Shown piece after piece: positions 58,372 to 64,000 of a DNA stretch of 64,000 bases (position 1 is its first letter; each line of letters begins with the position of its first letter). A model generated the notes under the pieces. That model was not told where the DNA came from. It searched no databases and was given only the letters and a program-made list of their open reading frames with translations. Made by a program: the position numbers and the translations under genes. Location of the stretch: assembly GCA_004558805.1 (NCBI GenBank), contig SFDE01000002.1, positions 112,356 through 176,355 of the forward strand. The letters run 5' to 3'. This stretch comes from Faecalibacterium prausnitzii. Its GTDB lineage: Bacteria > Bacillota > Clostridia > Oscillospirales > Ruminococcaceae.

Positions 58372-60558
58372 TCAGATGCGGGAAGCATCCAGCTTGACTT
58401 CGTTGTTGTCGGCGTACTTGTTAGGCCGCACCAGCAGGTAGATAAAGGCAGCCAGCACCACGATCGCCACTACACTGAACAGACCGAAGTGCACTTCGCT
58501 GGTGACAAGACCCCCCAGCTGATACACCACCAGCGCTGCGCAGTAAGCCAGAGCACACATATAGCCAATGGCAAAGGCGGTCCACTTGCCGTTGTTCATC
58601 TCACGCTTGATAGCACCCATAGCAGCAAAGCAGGGAGCGCACAGCAGGTTGAAGATCATGAAGGCGTAGGCAGACAGTGCGGTGTAATCCTGTGCAACCG
58701 CTGCCCAGATCTCGTCGCCGTTCTCGGAAAGCTCGCCGCCGAAGTGGTACAGCACGCCGAAGGTGCCCACCACGTTCTCCTTGGCGATCAGACCGGTAAC
58801 GGACGCCACAGTTGCCTTCCAGTTGCCAAAGCCCAGAGGTGCAAAGATCCAGGCGATCTTGGTGGCGATGAGGGCGAGGATGGAGTTGTCCTGATCCTCG
58901 ATCATGCCAAAGGCACCGTTCTCAAAGCCGAAGCCCTGTGCAAACCACAGGATGACGGTGGAGATCAAAATCACAGAGCCGGCACGCTTGATAAAGGACC
59001 AGCCGCGCTCCCAGGTGGCACGGAACACGTTGCCCCAGGCAGGCACATGGTAGGCAGGCAGCTCCATGACAAAGGGTGCGGGGTCGCCCGCAAAGACCTT
59101 GGTCTTTTTCAGGATAATGCCGGAGCAGATGATGGCTGCCATGCCGATGAAGTAGGCGGACACCGCCACCAGCGAGGAACCACCAAACAGGGCACCAGCA
59201 ATAAGACCGATGATGGGCATCTTGGCACCGCAGGGGATGAAGCAGGTGGTCATGATGGTCATGCGGCGGTCACGCTCGTTCTCGATGGTACGGCTTGCCA
59301 TAACGCCCGGCACGCCGCAGCCGGTACCCACCAGCACCGGGATAAAGCTCTTGCCGGACAGACCGAACTTGCGGAAGATACGGTCCATGATAAATGCCAC
59401 GCGGGACATATAGCCCACGTCCTCCAGGATGGACAGCAGGAAGAACAGCACCAGCATCTGGGGCACAAAGCCCAGCACGGCACCTACGCCTGCCACGATG
59501 CCGTCCATGATCAGACCGTACAGCCAGCCTGCCACGCCAATGCTCTCCAAAAAGCCGCCCAGGGCGTTCGGTACGATCTCACCAAACAGCACATCGTTGG
59601 TCCAGTCGGTGGCAAAGGTGCCAATCGCCCATCCGCCGTCTGCAATGGAGGTGCCCATGGACAAAGAGTACATCAGGTACATGATCACCGCAAAGATGGG
59701 CAGTGCCAGAAAACGGTTGGTAACGATCTGGTCGATCTTATCGGAGACGGTCAGGTTGTCCCGGCGCTCCTTCTTTTTCACTGCGCTGCTCACCACCGTG
59801 TTGATGTAGGCATAGCGCTGGTTGGTGATGATGCTCTCGGCGTCATCGTCCATTTCCTTCTCGCAGTCCTTGATGTGCTCATCGATGTGGTCCGTCAGGT
59901 CCTTATCCAGCTTTAGCTCTTCCAGCACTTTTTCGTCCCGTTCAAAGAGCTTTACGGCGTACCAGCGCAGGAACCGGTCGTCCACCCTGCCCTGAATGGA
60001 TTCCTCGATGTGGGCAATGGCGTGCTCCACGCTACCGGTAAAGACGTGGGGCAGCTCCCCGGTCTTTGCCGCCTTTGCCGCTGCCATAGCCGCCTTTGCT
60101 GCGGCGGCGGTGCCCTCGCCCTTCAGGGCGCTGATCTCCACCGCCTGACAGCCCAGCTCTGCGCTGAGTTTTGCCAGGTCGATCTTGTCGCCATTCTTCC
60201 GCACCAGATCGATCATGTTCACCGCCATGACCACCGGGATGCCCAGTTCAATGAGCTGGGTGGTAAGGTACAGATTTCGCTCGATGTTGGTGCCGTCGAT
60301 GATGTTCAGGATCACATCGGGCTTTTCCTTTACCAGATAGGTACGGGACACCACTTCCTCCAGCGTATAAGGGGACAGGGAGTAGATACCCGGCAGGTCC
60401 TGAATGATGACGTCCTTTTCCCCCTTCAGTCTGCCTTCCTTCTTTTCCACCGTAACACCGGGCCAGTTGCCCACATACTGGTTGGAACCGGTGAGATTAT
60501 TGAACAGGGTGGTTTTGCCGCAGTTGGGGTTGCCGGCAAGTGCGATCTTTATGCTCAT
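58372..60558 (-). CDS. feoB: Ferrous iron transporter B
   Basis: 728 residues. G domain GNPNCGKTTLFNNLTGSNQYVGNWPGVTVE, DLPGIYSL and NMIDLV; GDI helices; then the Gate/core membrane segments with VGTGCGVPGV and FIPCGAKMPI. Imports Fe2+ across the cytoplasmic membrane. Downstream of two feoA genes. Confidence 0.97.
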   Translation of the reverse strand: MSIKIALAGNPNCGKTTLFNNLTGSNQYVGNWPGVTVEKKEGRLKGEKDVIIQDLPGIYSLSPYTLEEVVSRTYLVKEKPDVILNIIDGTNIERNLYLTTQLIELGIPVVMAVNMIDLVRKNGDKIDLAKLSAELGCQAVEISALKGEGTAAAAKAAMAAAKAAKTGELPHVFTGSVEHAIAHIEESIQGRVDDRFLRWYAVKLFERDEKVLEELKLDKDLTDHIDEHIKDCEKEMDDDAESIITNQRYAYINTVVSSAVKKKERRDNLTVSDKIDQIVTNRFLALPIFAVIMYLMYSLSMGTSIADGGWAIGTFATDWTNDVLFGEIVPNALGGFLESIGVAGWLYGLIMDGIVAGVGAVLGFVPQMLVLFFLLSILEDVGYMSRVAFIMDRIFRKFGLSGKSFIPVLVGTGCGVPGVMASRTIENERDRRMTIMTTCFIPCGAKMPIIGLIAGALFGGSSLVAVSAYFIGMAAIICSGIILKKTKVFAGDPAPFVMELPAYHVPAWGNVFRATWERGWSFIKRAGSVILISTVILWFAQGFGFENGAFGMIEDQDNSILALIATKIAWIFAPLGFGNWKATVASVTGLIAKENVVGTFGVLYHFGGELSENGDEIWAAVAQDYTALSAYAFMIFNLLCAPCFAAMGAIKREMNNGKWTAFAIGYMCALAYCAALVVYQLGGLVTSEVHFGLFSVVAIVVLAAFIYLLVRPNKYADNNEVKLDASRI

Positions 60559-60586
60559 TGTGTATACCTTTCCTCCCTCGTCCGGA

Positions 60587-60808
60587 TCAGACTACTTCGA
60601 TCATTTCGGCATCTGCCTTGCGGACGCTCAGCTCGTAGTTGCGCACGGTGAGCTCCATGGGATCTCCCAGAGGTGCCACCTTGCGGACGTAGATCACCAC
60701 ACCCTTGGTGATGCCCATATCCATGATGCGGCGCTTTACAGGACCTTCGCCGTGGAGCTTTGCCACCGTGACGGTGTCGCCTACCTTAACATCTTTCAGC
60801 GTTTTCAT
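60587..60808 (-). CDS. feoA: FeoA domain protein (1)
   Basis: 73 residues, MKTLKDVKVGDTVTVAKLHGEGPVKRRIMDMGITKGVVIYVRKVAPLGDPMELTVRNYELSVRKADAEMIEV. SH3-like FeoA fold. Typical stimulator of FeoB; immediately upstream of feoB. Confidence 0.95.
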   Translation of the reverse strand: MKTLKDVKVGDTVTVAKLHGEGPVKRRIMDMGITKGVVIYVRKVAPLGDPMELTVRNYELSVRKADAEMIEVV

Positions 60809-60884
60809 TGTCAGCTTTCCTCCTCTGTCTGTTTATTCCGGGGGCTTCCGGCAGGAAGCCCCCCAAACAGTGCTGCTGCACTGC

Positions 60885-61100
60885 TCAGCCGATCATAATG
60901 CGGTTTGCCATGGTCTTGTCCAGCGCAATGCGGCTGTCCTTGACCTGCAGGATCAGGTTCCCTGCGATCTCATTGACCACTGTCACCCGACTTCCCACCA
61001 CAAAGCCCAACTCTGCAAGGTGCAGACGGATCTCGTCCTTACCGGTGATCTTTCTGATGGTGACGGTCTCCCCTGCTTTTGCCATTGTCAGAGGCATCAT
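60885..61100 (-). CDS. FeoA domain protein (2)
   Basis: 71 residues from MMPLTMAKAGETVTI (AAGGAG 9 nt upstream). Same fold as the other FeoA: IRLHLAELGFVVGSRVTVVNEIAGNLILQVKDSRIALDKTMANRIMI. Two FeoA proteins before FeoB are common in Clostridia. Confidence 0.93.
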   Translation of the reverse strand: MMPLTMAKAGETVTIRKITGKDEIRLHLAELGFVVGSRVTVVNEIAGNLILQVKDSRIALDKTMANRIMIG

Positions 61101-61144
61101 ACACATCCACTCCTTTGCCGGTACCGCCCGGGTCTTCCCTCGCG

Positions 61145-61164
61145 GTTAGTTAATCGTAACTATC
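61145..61164. promoter_or_regulatory. Candidate DtxR-type operator over the feo start site
   Basis: GTTAGTTA-ATCG-TAACTATC, arms complementary at 7 of 8 bases, located just downstream of the feo -10 box (61174-61179). Confidence 0.55.
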
Positions 61165-61173
61165 AGCACGGAC

Positions 61174-61202
61174 AGTTTACGCCTACTAACCCTTCTTGTC
61201 AA
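61174..61202 (-). promoter_or_regulatory. Predicted feo operon promoter
   Basis: Minus-strand TTGACA (61202-61197), 17 bp, TAAACT (61179-61174). Confidence 0.72.
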
Positions 61203-61221
61203 TAGTTTTTTCACAATTAAA

Positions 61222-61241
61222 GTTAGTTTATACAAACTAGC
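61222..61241. promoter_or_regulatory. Second candidate DtxR-type operator upstream of the feo promoter
   Basis: GTTAGTTT-ATAC-AAACTAGC, arms complementary at 7 of 8 bases; a looser CTAACT...AGTTAG pair lies at 61290-61317. The rest of 61242-61545 is AT-rich and contains a hairpin AGCCGCAGGA...TCCTGCGGCT (61399-61436) but no supported gene. Confidence 0.55.
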
Positions 61242-61545
61242 AGTTTTTTCTTCAAAAATTCTTTCGATTTTTATCAGAATTAACAACGACTAACTCATTT
61301 TATTGAGGTAAAGTTAGCTGTTGTTTACAATTTAAGAGGTATTCTTCTCCGTTTCGTTGTGGAAGTTTGCCATATTTCCTGCCTGTACAATGACACAGCC
61401 GCAGGATGCAGTGGTCCGTCTGCTTCCTGCGGCTGCGTGTCAAAAGGAGGATCTTCCCTCACCGACGCAGGATACGCCGGTGAGTGCCAGAATAAAAAAG
61501 AGAGTATTTTAATAGAGAATGTCGTATTGAATGTCAGGGTCCGTC

Positions 61546-62124
61546 TCACGCCGCCACCGCAAGGCGAAGGATAGGGGTGCCGCTGTGGTACAGCCGCAGG
61601 TACACCGCTGTGCACTTGCGCAGCTGGTCAAAATGCCGCTGCGCCGCCTCCGGGTCCCCGTATGCCTTCCAGCAGCCGCAGCAGGTAAAGTTCTGCCCAC
61701 GGTTCTGGATAAAGCCCTCCACATCAGGCAGAGGATAGCCCAAAAAAACGCCGATCTCATGAGGGAATTCTCCCTCACAGCAGAGCCGCTGGGACAGCTG
61801 GTCCAGCAAGGTCTGCCATGGCTGCCCCTGCCTTGGCAGGCGGTAGCCTGTCCGGGCAAGAAAGTTCCGGACCGCCGGGTCCTGCAGCACCGCAGCCAGC
61901 CGATTGGCACGGTAGACGTACACCAGATACCGGTGGGTGAGGACGCAGCCCTTCAGCACCCGCACCCGGAGCCCCTTGGGTTCCAGCTGGACATTCCAGT
62001 TTTTCACCCGCCGGGCAAGGTCGGCACTGTCCCGGGTCTCGTAGCGGAACAGTCCCCCGGGCTTCAGGCTCGCCAGCACCGGGGCGCACTGCTCCAGCAT
62101 CACAGTCTCAAAGTTGCGCTCCAT
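61546..62124 (-). CDS. DUF3793 family protein
   Basis: 192 residues, MERNFETVMLEQCAPVLASLKPGGLFRYE; Tyr/Arg-rich middle (CVLTHRYLVYVYRANRL) and HEIGVFLGYPLPDVEGFIQNRGQNFTCCGCWKAYGDPEAA. DUF3793 is a Clostridia family of unknown function, often near flavodoxin/iron genes. The promoter is followed by GTTAG...CTAAC palindromes, suggesting metal-responsive control with feo. Confidence 0.85.
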   Translation of the reverse strand: MERNFETVMLEQCAPVLASLKPGGLFRYETRDSADLARRVKNWNVQLEPKGLRVRVLKGCVLTHRYLVYVYRANRLAAVLQDPAVRNFLARTGYRLPRQGQPWQTLLDQLSQRLCCEGEFPHEIGVFLGYPLPDVEGFIQNRGQNFTCCGCWKAYGDPEAAQRHFDQLRKCTAVYLRLYHSGTPILRLAVAA

Positions 62125-62183
62125 CTTCTGCCCTCCTGCAGTGGTTTTGGGGGTAGTGTTCCCTGCTCCCCGGTCTGTTAGTA

Positions 62184-62199
62184 GTTAGATATTTCTAAC
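62184..62199. promoter_or_regulatory. Perfect DtxR-type palindrome upstream of DUF3793
   Basis: GTTAGA-TATT-TCTAAC, an exact palindrome in its 6-bp arms. Confidence 0.6.
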
Positions 62200-62256
62200 C
62201 ATCATTGCAAAAAAGAAACGGTACACCCGGTGGGTCCGGGTTGCCGTGGGATGAAG

Positions 62257-62272
62257 GTTAGTTATTTCTAAC
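62257..62272. promoter_or_regulatory. DtxR-type palindrome at the DUF3793 start site
   Basis: GTTAGT-TATT-TCTAAC, 5 of 6 arm bases, placed at the expected transcription start of the promoter at 62281-62310. Confidence 0.6.
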
Positions 62273-62280
62273 TTATCTGT

Positions 62281-62310
62281 ATCTTACCACAGCTCCGGGG
62301 GTTTTGTCAA
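62281..62310 (-). promoter_or_regulatory. Predicted DUF3793 promoter
   Basis: Minus-strand TTGACA (62310-62305), 18 bp, TAAGAT (62286-62281). Confidence 0.68.
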
Positions 62311-62382
62311 CGGGTCCATTCAAAAAAGTTATTTGTAACAAACTCGCTTTGCTTTTCTGCTGTCTTTTTGCCCCGGCTGTGA

Positions 62383-62388
62383 TATAAT
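62383..62388 (+). promoter_or_regulatory. Extended -10 box of the kinase gene
   Basis: TGA-TATAAT with a weak -35, 60 bp before the ATG. Confidence 0.5.
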
Positions 62389-62447
62389 AGGGCTGTCTTT
62401 TCCGCCTCCGGCACCCGGGGCGGTGCATTTCATGCAGGAGGTCTCTC

Positions 62448-63047
62448 ATGGCACAGTTCATTTCCCCCGCCGCCCTTGGGGCGCTGATCACCACCCGGCT
62501 GGACCCGGAACCCACCGCACCACTGGTGGTGGCGCTGGACGGGCGCTGCGGCAGCGGCAAGACCACCCTTGCCGCTGCCCTCCGGGCACAGTTCCCGGCG
62601 TGCAGCCTGCTGCACACCGATGACTTTTACCTGCCTCCATCGCAGCGGGTGGAAAACTGGCAGCAGATCCCCTGCGCCAACATGGACCTTGCCCGGTTAT
62701 GCCGGGAGGTGCTGGAGCCTGCCTGTGCCGGGCAGTCCTGCCTTTACCGGGGCTATTCCTGCCGGGAGGGGAGCTACCTGCCTGCCCGGCAGCTGCTGCC
62801 CCAGCCTCTGGTGATCCTGGAAGGCAGCTACAGCCACCACCCACTGCTGGCGCAGTACGAGAGCCTGCGGGTGTTCGTGACCTGCTCCAAGGCAGAGCAG
62901 ACCTACCGACTGCAGGTACGGGAGGGGGAGCGGTATCCCGCCTTTGCCGCCCGGTGGATCCCTCTGGAGGAGGGGTATTTTGCACAGTACGGCATTGAAG
63001 CGGCAGCAGATTTTGTGGTGGATACCACCGCAGGCGGGACGATTTAA
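62448..63047 (+). CDS. Uridine-kinase-like P-loop kinase
   Basis: 199 residues, Walker A DGRCGSGKTT, HTDDFYLPP, VILEGSYSHHP and the lid-like YRLQVREGERYPAF. Probably phosphorylates a nucleoside or related small molecule; substrate not determinable. GGAGG before the ATG. The last codons (Thr-Ile-stop) lie inside copy 2 of the composite repeat, so its C-terminus was probably reshaped by the repeat. Confidence 0.85.
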   Translation: MAQFISPAALGALITTRLDPEPTAPLVVALDGRCGSGKTTLAAALRAQFPACSLLHTDDFYLPPSQRVENWQQIPCANMDLARLCREVLEPACAGQSCLYRGYSCREGSYLPARQLLPQPLVILEGSYSHHPLLAQYESLRVFVTCSKAEQTYRLQVREGERYPAFAARWIPLEEGYFAQYGIEAAADFVVDTTAGGTI

Positions 63048-63390
63048 AATGCCCTCCGCTTAGCTCTGGGCATATTCAGCGGAAATAGATTTTTAAATTT
63101 CGGAATACCGGAGCGTCTGCGGACGCTCCGTCACGGCTTGTGCTGTGCCACCTCCCCTGGAGCGGGGGAGTCTTTCCCCAAAGGGGGGAAGGCTTTTGGC
63201 AAGACCGCCAACTTCACCGCACCGCCAAAGGCTCCCCCAAGGAGGGAGCTGCCGCGCAGCGACTGAGGAGGAATAGATCGGTGGAGCCCACTGCATTGGG
63301 CTTGTCAAGGGCGAGCAGCCCTTGAACCGTTGGGGGGTGGGTGGAGTCCAGAGGAGCGTCCCAGCCGTTGGCGGTAAACAGAAAGCTGCC
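63038..63390. repeat. Composite hairpin-rich repeat, copy 2
   Basis: Shares blocks A (63038-63087), B (63239-63288) and C (~63350-63388) with copy 1 at 49545-50080. The hairpin after block A is CGGAGCGTC-TGCG-GACGCTCCG (63109-63130): same loop as copy 1, different stem but still paired. The repeat supplies the last codons and stop of the upstream kinase gene. No supported ORF to 63429. Confidence 0.72.
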
Positions 63391-63429
63391 CCTGCAGCAC
63401 CGAACGGAAATAATCATTGAAACGAACAA

Positions 63430-63462
63430 AGCCGGACAGCTTACGGGCTGTCCGGCTTTTGG
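63430..63462. terminator. Bidirectional intrinsic terminator
   Basis: AAAGCCGGACAGC-TTACGG-GCTGTCCGGCTTTT; ends the rfbB transcript on the minus strand. Confidence 0.85.
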
Positions 63463-63483
63463 TTTGGGTCGATTTACAGGCTG

Positions 63484-64000
63484 TTACTTATTCTTGTACA
63501 TATCCTGATAGTAGTTCTGGTAATCACCGCTGGTGACGTGGTCCATCCACTCCTGATGATCCAGGTACCAGTCGATGGTCAGCACGATGCCCTTTTCAAA
63601 GGGGGTCTCGGGGTACCAGCCCAGATCGTTCTTGATCTTGGTGGGGTCGATGCCGTAGCGGCGGTCGTGACCCAGACGGTCTGCCACGTGCTTGATCAGG
63701 TCCTCGCTGATGCCCTCGTCCTGCAGACGGTCGTGGAGCTGGCTGATGATGGTCTTAATGATAAAGATGTTGGGACGCTCGTTGTGACCGCCCACGTTGT
63801 ACACCTCACCGATCTTGCCGCCGTTTGCCACCATGTCGATCGCCTTGCAGTGGTCCTCCACATACAGCCAGTCGCGGATCTGCATACCGTCGCCGTAGAC
63901 CGGCAGCTGCTTGTGGTGCTTGACGTTGTTGATCATCAGGGGGATCAGCTTCTCCGGGAACTGGTAGGGACCGTAGTTGTTGGAGCAGCGGGTGATGTTC
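63484..64000 (-). CDS. rfbB: dTDP-glucose 4,6-dehydratase, C-terminal part (5' end outside window)
   Basis: The frame is open to the right edge. The upstream-most visible residues NITRCSNNYGPYQFPEKLIPLM, then YGDGMQIRDWLYVEDHCKAID and YNVGGHNERPNI are diagnostic of RmlB. Converts dTDP-glucose to the 4-keto-6-deoxy sugar for rhamnose. Start and NAD-binding half are outside the window. Confidence 0.95.
   Translation of the reverse strand, partial: NITRCSNNYGPYQFPEKLIPLMINNVKHHKQLPVYGDGMQIRDWLYVEDHCKAIDMVANGGKIGEVYNVGGHNERPNIFIIKTIISQLHDRLQDEGISEDLIKHVADRLGHDRRYGIDPTKIKNDLGWYPETPFEKGIVLTIDWYLDHQEWMDHVTSGDYQNYYQDMYKNK

Overview
The window looks like a chromosomal segment of a butyrate-producing gut Clostridia bacterium of the Faecalibacterium/Gemmiger/Subdoligranulum type (Oscillospiraceae). 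That is an inference from high-GC coding sequence, Gram-positive style Shine-Dalgarno sites and TTGACA/TATAAT promoters, T-box leaders, a Clostridia-type feo/DUF3793 iron region, and dispersed CTCCCCC...GGGGGAG hairpin repeats. No rRNA, tRNA, CRISPR array, prophage or complete insertion sequence was found.

Layout. 1-4.0 kb: end of a DUF3783 gene coupled to an ApbE flavinyl transferase; a response regulator whose phospho-acceptor Asp is Asn; an SPFH membrane protein coupled to a ribbon-helix-helix protein. 4.1-10.2 kb: ATP synthase operon atpB-E-F-(H')A-G-D-C on the minus strand, in which no separate delta gene exists and the delta C-terminal domain is fused to the front of alpha. 10.4-13.2 kb: a DUF2798 membrane protein, a ~650-nt transcription unit without a long ORF (11.29-11.94 kb), two small membrane proteins and a Dabb protein. 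13.2-17.7 kb: Met T-box, metG, a DMT exporter, TatD and a small conserved protein. 17.7-21.0 kb: a three-gene ABC importer under a T-box whose specifier reads TGG (Trp). 21-29.1 kb: YfhO, dus, a MITE-like repeat, argS, DUF1934, murI and ddl.

29.2-32.9 kb: rpmG-secE-nusG-rplK-rplA and rplJ-rplL with an L10 leader. 33-36 kb: aldo/keto reductase with ferredoxin tail, GntR and Fur regulators. 35.7-38.1 kb: Asn T-box plus asparagine synthase and a small gene that appears to start at ATT. 38.1-43 kb: TetR, NiaR, a GH13 amylase and the glycogen branching enzyme. 43-47.4 kb: a large membrane protein, a trigger-factor-like protein without the ribosome-binding domain, and a polyferredoxin with an Ala-rich tail. 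47.4-57 kb: Opp/Dpp-type importer (Tat lipoprotein, two permeases, two ATPases), a CoA-ligase-like enzyme and a secreted SGNH hydrolase. 57-62.4 kb: an ABC exporter remnant, a DtxR-type repressor, feoB with two feoA genes and a Cys-rich partner, and a DUF3793 gene, with GTTAG...CTAAC palindromes at the regulator, feo and DUF3793 promoters. 62.4-64 kb: uridine-kinase-like enzyme, a second copy of a composite repeat, and the C-terminal part of dTDP-glucose 4,6-dehydratase.

The strongest leads are the delta-alpha ATP synthase fusion, the 650-nt RNA with mini-ORFs, the DtxR-type palindromes linking feo and DUF3793, and the hairpin-bearing composite repeats. All assignments rest on reading the sequence; no database search was run.
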